From Oceanobacillus oncorhynchi (GTDB taxonomy: Bacteria; Bacillota; Bacilli; Bacillales; Amphibacillaceae): a DNA stretch of 64,000 nucleotides. Each line of letters starts with the position of its first letter. The first letter of the stretch is position 1. Location of the stretch: contig NZ_CDGG01000001.1 in the NCBI RefSeq assembly GCF_000821065.1, forward strand, positions 3,720,001 to 3,784,000, given 5' to 3'. Under the pieces are notes generated by a model that worked only from the letters and a program-made list of their open reading frames with translations, was not told the origin of the DNA and searched no databases. The position numbers were made by a program, and so were the translations under genes. Below, one piece after another: positions 45,291-55,128 of this stretch.

Positions 45291-48200
45291 TTACTCTGGC
45301 CCCTTTCTCTTCCTTCATCAAGGATTCCTCATCTAACTTTACGGTCATTTCGTTATTTTTCTTTGCCATAAACGCTTCATAACGCGCATCTTCTGTACCT
45401 AAGCCCTGTTCTTTAAACCATTCAATCTGCTGAAGCATTAATTTATAGTCTGTCGGGATTACTTTGACAAATTTCTTCACTTCTTCCTTCCAGTGCTTTA
45501 AGATAAATGCTGCTTTCTCACTGTTGGTATAATCTAAATGGTTGATAATCAAATCTTTTACTTCTTCCTGCTCTTCCAAATCTGTTATTTCTTCAAATTG
45601 AATCAGCGCCGCATTCGTTAAAGCACGGAAGGCAGGAACATCATCCGGTCTTACATAAGCAATTCCGCCAGACATTCCGGCTGCAAAGTTTTTACCGACA
45701 TTGCCAAGGATAACAACTCTGCCGCCTGTCATATACTCGCAGCCATGATCTCCGACGCCTTCTACAACAATTTTTGCACCGCTGTTTCTGACTGCAAAAC
45801 GCTCGCCTGCATAGCCATGAATATATGCTTCTCCGCTTGTCGCACCATAGAAGGAAACATTTCCAGCGATGACATTATGGCTGGCGTCAATGGTTGTAAC
45901 TTCTGGCGCACGCACAATCACTTTCCCTCCTGAAAGCCCTTTGCCTACATAGTCATTGGCATCCCCACTTACTGTCATGGTCATACCTGAAGGGATAAAA
46001 GCACCAAAGCTTTGCCCGGCTGAACCGGTAAAATGTAAATTGATTGTATCCTCCGGCAGGCCTTCTTCTCCATATTTAGCCGTTATTTCACTGCCGACAA
46101 TCGTGCCTGCCACACGATCTGTATTTTTTATAGAGAAGCTTGCTTCCATTGCTTCGCCTGTTTTTAATGATTCTTGAACAGCAGGCAGGATTTCTTTTAT
46201 GTCTAAGGATCGATCTAATTTATGATCCTGCTGCGTGGTGTTTCTTTTGGTTCCTTCCACCTGATAAACAAGTGTTGATAAATCGAGATGCTTCGCTTTC
46301 CAATGTGCGTCAGCACGCGCTGACCTTTCCAAATATTCTGTCCGCCCAATCATCTCATCCATTGTCCGGAAGCCAAGATCTGCCATAAATTCCCTGACCT
46401 CTTCCGCAATAAACCGCATATAGTTCACAACATGGTCCGGGTCTCCGGCAAACTTTTTACGAAGCTCTGGATTTTGGGTAGCGACACCGACTGGACAGGT
46501 ATCCTTGTGACAGACACGCATCATCACGCAGCCGACAACAATGAGCGGTGCTGTAGCAAACCCATATTCCTCTGCTCCCAGCAAGGCTGCTGTTACCACG
46601 TCTTTTCCAGTTAACAGCTTGCCGTCCGTTTCTAAAATAACACGGTCTCTCAGTCCGTTTAGCATTAATGTCTGATGCGCTTCCGCCAGACCCAATTCCC
46701 ACGGCAGACCTGTATGCTTAATACTTGTTTTTGGCGAAGCCCCTGTTCCTCCATCATAACCGACGACAGAGATAACGTCCGCATTCCCTTTAGCCACACC
46801 GGCAGCAATCGTTCCGACACCTGATTTAGCAACAAGCTTAACACTCACTCTTGCGTTGCGATTCGCATTTTTTAAATCATGAATCAACTGCGCCAAATCT
46901 TCAATGGAGTAGATATCGTGATGCGGAGGCGGAGAAATTAAATCGACTCCAGGTGTGGACCTGCGCACATCAGCAACCCATGGATATACTTTTTCCGCCG
47001 GCAGCTGACCGCCTTCTCCAGGCTTCGCTCCCTGCGCTACTTTAATTTGCAGTTCTTTCGCATTTATCAAATAATTACTGGTCACTCCAAAGCGGCCGGA
47101 TGCTACCTGCTTAATTGCGCTGGATCGTAAATCCCCATTCGCATCCGGGGTGAAGCGTGCTGTATCCTCGCCGCCTTCTCCGCTGTTGCTTTTACCGCCG
47201 AGGCGATTCATGGCAATCGCCAATGTCTCATGTGCCTCTTTACTAATAGATCCGAACGACATCGCTCCTGTTTTAAATCGTTTTACAATCGTGTCCACAG
47301 ATTCTACCTCATCGATAGAAATCGAGTTTGTCTTTTTAAAGTCAAATAGATTTCGTAAAAAGCCGATACGCGCTTCATTTGATTCTTTAGAAAATTGCTT
47401 GAACAGCTTATAGTCCCCACGCCGGCAGGACCATTGCAGCTTATAAATCGTTGACGGATTAAATGCGTGATGTTCACCTGTTTTTCGCCATTGAAACTCA
47501 CTTCCTGAATCCAGAAGCTGATCAAATGCTTCCTGGTACCCTTCCTGATGACGTTTTTCTGTTTCAAGCTGAATCACACCCAAATCAATTCCGTCTATTT
47601 GCGAAGCCGTTCCGGTAAAATAATCTTCAATGACCTGCTTGCTGATGCCGACCGCCTCAAAAATCTGAGCACCGCGATAGCTCTGTACAGTTGAAATTCC
47701 GATTTTAGACATTACTTTGATAATGCCTTCTGTCGCCACGGCAATATATTTTGCCTGTGCTTCTTTTGGATTTAATGCTAATTTACCCGTATCAAATGCC
47801 TGATGGTAGGTTTGATACACGAGATATGGGTAAATCGCATCGACTCCATAACCAAGCATGGCTGCAAAATGATGCACCTCACGCGCTTCCCCTGACTGGA
47901 TAAGAATACTCGCTTTTGTACGGATACCCTCACGAATTAAAAATTGATGCAGCCCGCTGACTGCAAGCAGTGCCGGGATTGCTTTCTGCATTTGATTCAT
48001 TTCTGTATCCCGCAACACCAATATATTTTTCCCTTTATAGATTGCTGCTTTCGCCTGCTCAAACACTTGTTTCAGCGCAGCTTCCAAATCATCTGTAAAT
48101 AATGCTTCAATGACTTCCGCTTTTAAACCGTCTATTTCATTATTTTCAATTTTTTCCATCTGCACATTCGATAAAATTGGTGAATCCAGACGGATTCGTC

Positions 48201-49857
48201 TTTTCTTTTCAGTTTCCGGGTGAAGCATATCCCCCTCGCTTCCAAGCCAGGTCAGCATGGATGTCACTAACTGCTCCCGATAAGCATCAATCGGCGGATT
48301 TGTCACTTGAGCAAAGAGCTGTTTAAAATAATTGAACAGGCTTTGCGGACGTTCGGATAGAACAGCTAACGGAGCATCATTCCCCATTGCACCGATCGGG
48401 TCCTTTCCATCCTGTACAAGCGGAATCAAATACTTTTCAATATCCTCCATCGTATAACCGAATGCTTTCTGTTTATGATACAATTGCGGATCCATTTCCG
48501 TGCTTTCATCAACTTCTGGAGCTAAGACGTCGGTTTGCTCCTTTACCCAATCTTGATAGGGGTATTCTGTTGTAATAGCAGATTTTATCTCTTCATCGGA
48601 AATAATTCTTCCTTTCTCGATATCTATTAACAGCATTTTCCCAGGACTTAATCGTTCCTTTAATAAAACATTGCTTTCCTCTACGTCAACGACACCTACT
48701 TCAGAGGAATAGATAATGTAATCATCCTTCGTCACATAATACCTTGCCGGACGCAGCCCATTTCGATCTAATATTGCTCCGATTTGCTTTCCATTCGTAA
48801 AGGTAATTGATGTCGGCCCATCCCAAGGCTCCATCATCAGACTGTGATATTGATAAAAAGCACGTCTTTCCTGATTCATATGGCTATTCTTATCCCATGG
48901 TTCTGGTATCAGCATCATCGCCGCATGAGCAGGCTCTCTTCCTGCAAGTGTTAAAAATTCCAGTGCATTATCTAATGTTGCTGAATCACTTCCGTCACTG
49001 CGGATAATGGGAAGCAGCTTTTCTAAATCATCGCCAAATGCATCAGAAACAAATTGTTTTTCTCTCGCCCGCATCCAATTGACATTTCCACGTAATGTAT
49101 TAATTTCGCCATTATGGATTAAATAGCGGTTCGGATGCGCCCGTTCCCAGGATGGAAATGTGTTTGTGCTGAATCGGGAATGAACGAGTGAAAAAGCTGA
49201 AACAAAATCCGTTTCCTGTAAATCTAAATAAAATCCATTTACCTGCTCTGGAGTCAGCAAGCCTTTATATACAATGGTTCTGGCAGAAAGACTCGGAACA
49301 TAGAAGCGAATATTCTTTTCCTCAGCCCAATGCTCTGCTTGCTTACGAATCACATACAGCTTTCTTTCAAAAGCCATTTCGTCTGCCGCCATAGTCGACC
49401 GAATAAATACCTGCTTAACTTCCGGGAGCGTTTCTACTGCACCTTTACCGATACAAGCAGTGTCTACAGGCACATCTCTCCATCCAATCAACTGCTGTCT
49501 CTCCCCCGCAATCAGCTGATTGACTTGGTTTATGACTGCTGTTTGCTCTTGTTTATCTTGAGAAAGAAAGATCATACCAACAGCATATTCTCCTGCAGAC
49601 GGCAGTTGAAATTCCGGGCAGACTCTTCTGAAATATTGATCGGGAATCTGCACCATTAAACCAGAACCGTCGCCCGTCATCGGATCACTTCCCTGTCCGC
49701 CGCGGTGCTCCAGCTTACAAAGCATATCCAGCCCTTTTGTAACTGTGTCATGCGTCTGCTTCCCTTTAATATGTGCATATAAGCCAATGCCGCAAGCATC
49801 ATGCTCAAAATCCGGTTGATATAGACCTTGTGCTTTTGGCAAATCTTGAAATATCAT
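45283..49857 (-). CDS. gltA: Glutamate synthase (NADPH), large subunit
   Basis: Transfers the glutamine amide to 2-oxoglutarate, yielding two glutamates (gltB in E. coli naming). It has 1524 residues. The glutamine amidotransferase nucleophile is Cys22 (HDACGIG), so an N-terminal propeptide of about 21 residues is presumably removed. The order is the GATase domain, central domain, FMN-binding synthase barrel (GEGGEDTARF, GAKPGEGGQLP, GGTGASP) with the 3Fe-4S cysteines (CVMMRVCHKDTCPVG), then the C-terminal beta-helix (GXXGG repeats). It is divergent from gltC, whose product activates gltAB in B. subtilis. Confidence 0.97.
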   Translation of the reverse strand: MIFQDLPKAQGLYQPDFEHDACGIGLYAHIKGKQTHDTVTKGLDMLCKLEHRGGQGSDPMTGDGSGLMVQIPDQYFRRVCPEFQLPSAGEYAVGMIFLSQDKQEQTAVINQVNQLIAGERQQLIGWRDVPVDTACIGKGAVETLPEVKQVFIRSTMAADEMAFERKLYVIRKQAEHWAEEKNIRFYVPSLSARTIVYKGLLTPEQVNGFYLDLQETDFVSAFSLVHSRFSTNTFPSWERAHPNRYLIHNGEINTLRGNVNWMRAREKQFVSDAFGDDLEKLLPIIRSDGSDSATLDNALEFLTLAGREPAHAAMMLIPEPWDKNSHMNQERRAFYQYHSLMMEPWDGPTSITFTNGKQIGAILDRNGLRPARYYVTKDDYIIYSSEVGVVDVEESNVLLKERLSPGKMLLIDIEKGRIISDEEIKSAITTEYPYQDWVKEQTDVLAPEVDESTEMDPQLYHKQKAFGYTMEDIEKYLIPLVQDGKDPIGAMGNDAPLAVLSERPQSLFNYFKQLFAQVTNPPIDAYREQLVTSMLTWLGSEGDMLHPETEKKRRIRLDSPILSNVQMEKIENNEIDGLKAEVIEALFTDDLEAALKQVFEQAKAAIYKGKNILVLRDTEMNQMQKAIPALLAVSGLHQFLIREGIRTKASILIQSGEAREVHHFAAMLGYGVDAIYPYLVYQTYHQAFDTGKLALNPKEAQAKYIAVATEGIIKVMSKIGISTVQSYRGAQIFEAVGISKQVIEDYFTGTASQIDGIDLGVIQLETEKRHQEGYQEAFDQLLDSGSEFQWRKTGEHHAFNPSTIYKLQWSCRRGDYKLFKQFSKESNEARIGFLRNLFDFKKTNSISIDEVESVDTIVKRFKTGAMSFGSISKEAHETLAIAMNRLGGKSNSGEGGEDTARFTPDANGDLRSSAIKQVASGRFGVTSNYLINAKELQIKVAQGAKPGEGGQLPAEKVYPWVADVRRSTPGVDLISPPPHHDIYSIEDLAQLIHDLKNANRNARVSVKLVAKSGVGTIAAGVAKGNADVISVVGYDGGTGASPKTSIKHTGLPWELGLAEAHQTLMLNGLRDRVILETDGKLLTGKDVVTAALLGAEEYGFATAPLIVVGCVMMRVCHKDTCPVGVATQNPELRKKFAGDPDHVVNYMRFIAEEVREFMADLGFRTMDEMIGRTEYLERSARADAHWKAKHLDLSTLVYQVEGTKRNTTQQDHKLDRSLDIKEILPAVQESLKTGEAMEASFSIKNTDRVAGTIVGSEITAKYGEEGLPEDTINLHFTGSAGQSFGAFIPSGMTMTVSGDANDYVGKGLSGGKVIVRAPEVTTIDASHNVIAGNVSFYGATSGEAYIHGYAGERFAVRNSGAKIVVEGVGDHGCEYMTGGRVVILGNVGKNFAAGMSGGIAYVRPDDVPAFRALTNAALIQFEEITDLEEQEEVKDLIINHLDYTNSEKAAFILKHWKEEVKKFVKVIPTDYKLMLQQIEWFKEQGLGTEDARYEAFMAKKNNEMTVKLDEESLMKEEKGARVNG

Positions 49858-49948
49858 CTTTGTTCCTCCATTCCGTATCCATTAATATCTGTTTCATTCA
49901 GCGGGATGCTCTTTTCATCTCACACTGCAATAAAAGTGGGTAAAATAT

Positions 49949-49977
49949 ATTTTATGTTTTTTTATTTATCGAAACAA
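49949..49977 (-). promoter_or_regulatory. Candidate promoter of gltAB
   Basis: On the minus strand TTGTTT (49972-49977), 17 bases, TAAAAT (49949-49954). It overlaps a possible gltC -10 (TATAAT at 49980-49985) on the other strand, as in divergent LysR-type control regions. Confidence 0.45.
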
Positions 49978-49998
49978 TATATAATAAACATAGGAATA

Positions 49999-50013
49999 AT
50001 CTAATTTTGATAT
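49999..50013. promoter_or_regulatory. Possible GltC binding dyad
   Basis: ATCTAATTTTGATAT is a partial dyad resembling the ATCT-N7-AGAT type of site recalled for GltC. It lies between the gltC -10 and its ribosome site. Supported only by similarity and position. Confidence 0.35.
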
Positions 50014-50024
50014 GAGGTGGAAAT

Positions 50025-50918
50025 ATGGAACTGCGCCAATTAAGATATTTTGTTGCTGTAGCAGAAAGAGAACATGTATCAGAGGCTGCCTTCGAACTGC
50101 ATGTTGCCCAATCTGCAGTCAGCCGGCAAATTTCAAATTTAGAAAGTGAATTAGGGGTTCAGCTTTTTGAAAGAGCTGGGAGAAATGTACATTTAACACC
50201 TATTGGAAAAATATTTTTAACTCATATAAAATCCGCTTTAAGGGGAGTGGATTATGCTAAGAAACAGGTCGATGAATACTTAGACCCGGAAGGCGGTTCA
50301 ATAAAAATAGGCTTTCCGACAAGCTTAGCCAGTAATCTCTTGCCGACCGTTTTATCCGCATTTAAGAAAAGCTATCCTAATATCCGTTTTCAATTAAGAC
50401 AGGGATCTTATAATTTTCTAATTGAATCTGTCCGGAATAGAGAAATTGATTTAGCATTCCTTGGCCCTGTTCCCGATAATCAGCCGGACATCATTGGCAA
50501 GGTTCTATTTATGGAAAATTTTTATGCTCTTATTCCCAGTTCTCACGCTAAATCAAACGAAGAAAAAATTTCTGTCGCAGAGTTAGAAGCGGAGAATTTT
50601 GTATTGTTTCCTGAGGGGTATGTGCTTCATCAGCTAGTTATTGATGCTTGTATCCGTTCCGGGTTTACACCGAATATTCAATCCCAAGGAGAGGACTTAG
50701 ATGCCATTAAAGGATTAGTTGCGGCCGGGATGGGGATTACGTTACTTCCTGAAAGTGCCTTTAATGATTTAAATACCGCTTATAGCGCCAAGGTAGCTAT
50801 TGATAATCCGCCTCTCAAGCGGGCAGTCGGTATTATCATTCCGAAAAACCGTAACCTGGCTCCATCTGAACGAGTTTTTTATAATTTTATTCAGGATTAT
50901 TTTGATGTTGGGGAGTAA
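50025..50918 (+). CDS. gltC: LysR-type activator of gltAB
   Basis: LysR-family regulator; B. subtilis GltC activates gltAB when 2-oxoglutarate is abundant and is reversed by glutamate. It has 297 residues. N-terminal winged HTH (MELRQLRYFVAVAE, then AQSAVSRQISNLESELG, about 25-45), followed by the periplasmic-binding-protein-like effector domain (about 90-290). ATG follows GAGGTGG by 5 bases. Divergent orientation 167 bases from gltA is the main reason for the specific name. A terminator shared with mtnN follows. Confidence 0.92.
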   Translation: MELRQLRYFVAVAEREHVSEAAFELHVAQSAVSRQISNLESELGVQLFERAGRNVHLTPIGKIFLTHIKSALRGVDYAKKQVDEYLDPEGGSIKIGFPTSLASNLLPTVLSAFKKSYPNIRFQLRQGSYNFLIESVRNREIDLAFLGPVPDNQPDIIGKVLFMENFYALIPSSHAKSNEEKISVAELEAENFVLFPEGYVLHQLVIDACIRSGFTPNIQSQGEDLDAIKGLVAAGMGITLLPESAFNDLNTAYSAKVAIDNPPLKRAVGIIIPKNRNLAPSERVFYNFIQDYFDVGE

Positions 50919-50976
50919 AAGGATACCCGTCCAGGTCTTCAAGGATGATATTTCACAAAGAAATACCAATGCATTA

Positions 50977-51014
50977 AAAAACTCGTATTCGCTCATTAGC
51001 AAATACGAGTTTTT
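50977..51014. terminator. Bidirectional terminator between gltC and mtnN
   Basis: AAAAACTCGTATT (50977-50989) pairs with AATACGAGTTTTT (51002-51014), a 13-bp stem with A and T tracts for both directions. Confidence 0.9.
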
Positions 51015-51027
51015 CTAACTAAACAAC

Positions 51028-51717
51028 TTATAATTCACGAACCATTTTTATAATCACATCCGCTGCATTTTTTGCTGCTTTTTCTAAAAATGCATCAAAT
51101 GAAACCGATGATTTCTTTCCGGCAATATCTGATAATGCTCGAATAATGACAAATGGCGTTTGATATTGATAGCATACCTGCGCAATTGCAGCAGCTTCCA
51201 TTTCTAAAGCAAGCATTTCAGGAAAACGTCCACGGACAACAGCTGTCTGATCCTCACGCTGCATAAATGAATCACCAGTTGCAATAATACCTGTTTCTGC
51301 CTGAATACCTGATTCTAATACTACCTTACCTGCCAAATCTATCAAATCAGGCGAAGCTGTATAGACTGCAGGCATCCCCGGAACTTGTCCATAGACATAA
51401 TTAAATGCTGTCGCATCCACATCATGATGCAATACCTCGGTGGAAATAACAACATCTCCAACCTCCAGGTTTTCAGCAAAACCTCCTGCAGACCCAGTAT
51501 TAATAATTTTATCCGGATTAAACCGTTCATGTAAGATGGTTGCAGACATGGCTGCATTTACTTTCCCGATACCGGATAGCATGAGGACAACTTTTTTCCC
51601 TTCCAGGTAACCTTGATAAAAATGAGTCTTTGCTATTTCAATTTCTCGTACATCAGTCATGCTTTGTTTCAGTAATTCAATTTCTTCATCCATTGCTCCA
51701 ATAATTCCGATAGTCAT
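51028..51717 (-). CDS. mtnN: 5'-methylthioadenosine/S-adenosylhomocysteine nucleosidase
   Basis: Cleaves adenine from MTA and SAH, feeding methionine salvage and the activated methyl cycle. It has 229 residues. Visible are the GAMDEEIELL start with catalytic Glu12, the GSAGG phosphorylase turn (about 76-80), EMEAAAIAQVC near 172 with the ribose-binding Met/Glu, and the RALSDIA aspartate (about 197) that protonates adenine. GGAGG lies 6 bases before the ATG. It follows yrrS after 30 bases in the same direction, so the pair may be co-transcribed. Confidence 0.95.
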   Translation of the reverse strand: MTIGIIGAMDEEIELLKQSMTDVREIEIAKTHFYQGYLEGKKVVLMLSGIGKVNAAMSATILHERFNPDKIINTGSAGGFAENLEVGDVVISTEVLHHDVDATAFNYVYGQVPGMPAVYTASPDLIDLAGKVVLESGIQAETGIIATGDSFMQREDQTAVVRGRFPEMLALEMEAAAIAQVCYQYQTPFVIIRALSDIAGKKSSVSFDAFLEKAAKNAADVIIKMVREL

Positions 51718-51747
51718 TCTAATCCTCCATTATTGTCCCGCGTCAAT

Positions 51748-52464
51748 TTAATTCAATTCTTCTACCTGAGTCGGCTGCCAGCCTTCACCGTCAACCCAGT
51801 CTAGGAATACACGATAATTCTCTGAATTGCTTGAATCGGAAACGGTAGCAATTACTTTGTCAGGTCCATTATTTCCAACCCAGTGCTCTATCATACCATC
51901 TTCACTTAAACCAGTAACTTTAGAGACTGCTCTCTTAATTTCAACACGGTCTGAAGATCCATCACTAAAATCTGTATTATGGTCGCCTTCCTGTTCTGTA
52001 CCGATCGGATCCCAGTCACCGGTATAGGCCTCCGCAACGTCATCACCGGAAGGTTCTGCAGACTCTCTGTCTTCGTAGGAATTATCTTCTTCATTTTCTT
52101 CCTCATTCTCATCTTCTTCATTGGCTGCATCTTCATCAGCATCCTCGTCTTCATCTGCATTGTCTTCTTCTCGATTTGCGTCCTCATTGTCAGATTCATT
52201 GTTATTTTCTTCATCTTCATTAGATTCCGGATCGGTTATTAAGAAGCCATTATCATCTTCTCCGCCGGCCTCCCCATTATCTTCCTCTGACGTATTTTCG
52301 GATGCATCCGATTCAGTACCTTCCTCCGTTGTATCATCTCCGCCGCCAAACACCCATATCGCAAGAAAAATAACTAAGACGATTCCTGCAGCAATAGATA
52401 GAATGGTAATTGCGTTTGTATTTTTTCTTCTTTTTTCAAATTTGTTTGATCTTGTCTGACTCAC
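51748..52464 (-). CDS. yrrS: YrrS family (DUF1510) membrane-anchored protein
   Basis: A 238-residue protein: basic N-terminus, one membrane span (about 17-39), then an extracellular low-complexity segment of about 100 residues made mostly of Glu, Asp and Asn (about 43-145), and a folded C-terminal domain of about 90 residues with several tryptophans (GDWDPIG, GEGWQPTQVEELN). This is the YrrS layout. In B. subtilis YrrS is linked to cell-wall proteins and pbpI lies beside it; pbpI is missing here. Start is GTG with GAGGGGGA 7 bases upstream. Confidence 0.85.
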   Translation of the reverse strand: MSQTRSNKFEKRRKNTNAITILSIAAGIVLVIFLAIWVFGGGDDTTEEGTESDASENTSEEDNGEAGGEDDNGFLITDPESNEDEENNNESDNEDANREEDNADEDEDADEDAANEEDENEEENEEDNSYEDRESAEPSGDDVAEAYTGDWDPIGTEQEGDHNTDFSDGSSDRVEIKRAVSKVTGLSEDGMIEHWVGNNGPDKVIATVSDSSNSENYRVFLDWVDGEGWQPTQVEELN

Positions 52465-52914
52465 CAGAGATTCCCCCTCGCTACACTATTTACTTTATAC
52501 TATCCTATCGAATCCAGCGATTTTTGTCTATTCTATTTTAGCACAAAATTACTGTTTATTTCTTGTTTAAACTTAAAGGATTAAGAGAATGTGATGAAGA
52601 TAGACACCTTATTTAAATCCTTAAAAATTCGGGTATGTAATACTATTCGTACATATTGTTTGGTTTTTAACGTTTTAATTAGAAAACTATTGCGGTTCCT
52701 GTTTTACAACATCGCCGCATTAATACAGCAAACAGGTTTATATTTTCAAACAATATAGAAATATATAGAAGTACGAAAACTTACAGTTGTGTTTAACTGT
52801 AAGTTTTCGTACTTCAAAAATATACGTTTGGATAACCTTTCTACTGGTCAAAGATAATACCTTTTTCTCAGCAGCTTCAATGAGATAAAAGTTTACGCAA
52901 ACGCTTTCCAATTT
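52465..52914. other. 450-bp gap between yrrS and greA with a perfect inverted repeat
   Basis: No open frame with a ribosome site was found. The region is AT-rich. Its main feature is a perfect 21-bp inverted repeat at 52768-52788 and 52795-52815 with a 6-base loop and no T-run on either side. A further shorter inverted pair (TATTGTTTG near 52655, CAAACAATA near 52748) lies within it. B. subtilis has pbpI in the corresponding interval. Confidence 0.6.
52768..52815. repeat. Perfect 21-bp inverted repeat (hairpin)
   Basis: Left arm 52768-52788 begins GAAGTACGAAAACTTAC and the right arm 52795-52815 is its exact complement. The loop is GTGTTT. It could terminate greA transcription, since a U-rich but broken tract follows on the minus strand, or be a relic of a small mobile element. 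Confidence 0.7.
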
Positions 52915-53391
52915 TTATTCAACATTGGTTATGCGGACTTCAATGTCTCCAGCTGGTGTAGCTACGGAAACTTCCTGTCCAATTTCTTGTCCTAACAGGC
53001 TTTTTGCCATTGGAGAATCATTGGAAATTTTCCCTTCAAAGGGATCAGCTTCTGCACTGCCGACGATAGTATATGTTTCTTCATCCCCATCAGGTAATTC
53101 CACAAATGTAACTGATTTTCCCATTCCGACTACATTAGGATCTTCATTATCATTCTCAATAATTACGGCATTGCGAATCATGTTTTCTACTTGGGTAATA
53201 CGCTGTTCCACAAACGCCTGCTCATCTTTTGCCGCATCGTACTCCGAGTTCTCGGACAAATCTCCGAAATCACGAGCTACTTTTATTCTTTCAACGACCT
53301 CTTGGCGACGGTCCGTTTTTAAATAATGCAATTCTTCCTCTAACTTGTCTTTCCCTTCTTGTGTCATGTAAAAGCTTTTTTCTGCAGCCAT
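52915..53391 (-). CDS. greA: Transcription elongation factor GreA
   Basis: Binds the RNA polymerase secondary channel and stimulates cleavage of backtracked transcripts. It has 158 residues. N-terminal antiparallel coiled coil (about 1-78) with the tip acidic pair in [13 protein letters not shown] (about 43-55), then an FKBP-like C-terminal domain with [19 protein letters not shown] lies 9 bases before the ATG. Downstream of udk on the same strand after about 205 bases. Confidence 0.96.
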   Translation of the reverse strand: MAAEKSFYMTQEGKDKLEEELHYLKTDRRQEVVERIKVARDFGDLSENSEYDAAKDEQAFVEQRITQVENMIRNAVIIENDNEDPNVVGMGKSVTFVELPDGDEETYTIVGSAEADPFEGKISNDSPMAKSLLGQEIGQEVSVATPAGDIEVRITNVE

Positions 53392-53597
53392 CTTCTAAAC
53401 ACTCCTTCTAATTTCTTTTCTATCTGGTAATAATCGCAGCTTATTCTCAAACCTGGTTTATCCAAAAGAACACAGCTGCCTATTCCTAGTATATATAATT
53501 TAATTAATAAAATTGGCTATATAGCTTATGTGCTAACTCTTCAAAATATACTAATCAATACTATGGCAGATATTACCTAAAATATCAAGAAAAATAA

Positions 53598-54236
53598 TTA
53601 TAAATTTGAATTCTTTACTAAGATATTTTCAATTTTAGATGCCATAATATCCACTGCAACATGATTTTCTCCGCCCTCTGGAATAATCAAATCTGCATAT
53701 CGTTTTGACGGTTCAATAAATTGCATATGTGCCGGCCGGACCACTTGAATGTACTGGTCAATGACTGAATCCAATGTTCTCCCGCGATCTTTAATGTCTC
53801 TTAATAGCCGGCGGATAATTCTCAAATCTGCATCGGTATCGACAAATACTTTTATATCCATTAAATCAACGAGGTTAGCATCCTCTAAAATCAGAATTCC
53901 TTCAACGATAATGACTTCTTTGGGCTCAACATGGATTGTTTCTGTTGAACGGTTATGCACCTTATAATCATATATAGGCTTTTCAATTGATTTATATTCA
54001 AGTAATTGTTGAAGATGCTCTACTAATAAATCGTTATCAAATGCCAAGGGATGGTCATAATTTGTTTTTAATCTTTCCTCAAAAGGAAGATGCGACTGAT
54101 CCTTATAATATGCATCCTGCTCAATTACCAGGATGGACGTTTCCTTAAAACGCTCATAGATAGCTCTTGTAACGGAGGTTTTTCCACTGCCGCTTCCCCC
54201 GGCAACACCGATTACAACGGGTTTATTTTTTTCCAT
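53598..54236 (-). CDS. udk: Uridine kinase
   Basis: Phosphorylates uridine and cytidine to the 5'-monophosphates. It has 212 residues. P-loop [12 protein letters not shown] (about 10-21), the EQDAYYKD substrate loop, [10 protein letters not shown], and [16 protein letters not shown] with the lid. AAGGAG precedes the ATG. It follows trmR after only 21 bases. In B. subtilis the same order holds but with yrrN and yrrO (trhP1, trhP2) in between. Confidence 0.96.
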   Translation of the reverse strand: MEKNKPVVIGVAGGSGSGKTSVTRAIYERFKETSILVIEQDAYYKDQSHLPFEERLKTNYDHPLAFDNDLLVEHLQQLLEYKSIEKPIYDYKVHNRSTETIHVEPKEVIIVEGILILEDANLVDLMDIKVFVDTDADLRIIRRLLRDIKDRGRTLDSVIDQYIQVVRPAHMQFIEPSKRYADLIIPEGGENHVAVDIMASKIENILVKNSNL

Positions 54237-54257
54237 GCTGCTAACTCCTTACACACC

Positions 54258-54896
54258 TTACTTTTTATAGCTAATGGAGACACCATCATCCATCGGTATA
54301 ATCGATGTATGATAATCCGGATGATTCACTAGCATCTCATTGTACGATCTTAATTTCCGTACCAGTGTTTTATATTTTTTAGGCACCTCTTCATTCGAGA
54401 AGACCATGCCCCGAAATAATACATTATCGGTAATCAATACACCTCCGGGCATCAGCATTTTATCTGCTAAATCAAAATAAACTTGATATTGCCCTTTTGC
54501 TGCATCAATAAAAATAACATCATACTGTAATTTTTTTTCAGCTAATTCCTGCATGACTTCTGCGGCGTCTCCAAAAATAACTTCGATTTGATTATCACGT
54601 TTCTGTTCCTTGATATTTGTGATTGCTTCCTGATAACGATTGGCATCTTTTTCAATGGTAACGATATTTGCTTTTGACGCTCCTTCCAGCATACGCAATG
54701 CGGAATAACCAATCGCTGTGCCTACTTCTAAAATCTTTTCCGGCTGCTTCATCTTTAAAATAAGATTAATCATATGCATGCTGCTCCGGTTGATAATCGG
54801 CACATGATTGATTTCGGCATATTTTTCAAGAACGTCTGCAGCTCCTGAAGAAGCAGGAAGCAGATTTTCCAAGTAGCTCTCGATATCTTTTTCCAT
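54258..54896 (-). CDS. trmR: tRNA 5-hydroxyuridine methyltransferase TrmR (YrrM)
   Basis: SAM-dependent methyltransferase of the class I O-methyltransferase group. In B. subtilis YrrM/TrmR makes 5-methoxyuridine at tRNA position 34 from ho5U. It has 212 residues from the ATG at 54896, with AAAGGAA about 8 bases upstream; a TTG 24 bases earlier is possible. Features: motif I VGTAIGYSALRM (about 58-69), acidic ribose site in TIEKD, VIFIDAAKGQY with the metal Asp (about 129-139) and DNVLFRG. It lies directly before udk. Confidence 0.88.
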   Translation of the reverse strand: MEKDIESYLENLLPASSGAADVLEKYAEINHVPIINRSSMHMINLILKMKQPEKILEVGTAIGYSALRMLEGASKANIVTIEKDANRYQEAITNIKEQKRDNQIEVIFGDAAEVMQELAEKKLQYDVIFIDAAKGQYQVYFDLADKMLMPGGVLITDNVLFRGMVFSNEEVPKKYKTLVRKLRSYNEMLVNHPDYHTSIIPMDDGVSISYKK

Positions 54897-55058
54897 TTCA
54901 TCATTTCCTTTTACATTCAACCATTATAATTGGTTCTTCACCAAAATCGATGGGTGACAATGCAGCTTTATTTTTAATATTAACAACCGCTGTGAGGGCA
55001 TGACGGGTTGAGCAATCGCAACCAATTCTTAGAAAAACACGACCCTTTCCTGACGGCT

Positions 55059-55102
55059 AAAAAAGAAAACGGAAAATGGAGAAGCTCTCCATTAGTCCGT
55101 TT
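55059..55102 (-). terminator. Terminator of mltG
   Basis: AATGGAGA (55075-55082) pairs with TCTCCATT (55086-55093), extended by AAACGG/CCGTTT at the base. On the minus strand CTTTTTT follows. It separates mltG from trmR. Confidence 0.8.
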
Positions 55103-55128
55103 AAGAGTGAGCACTTTTGGAACACACT

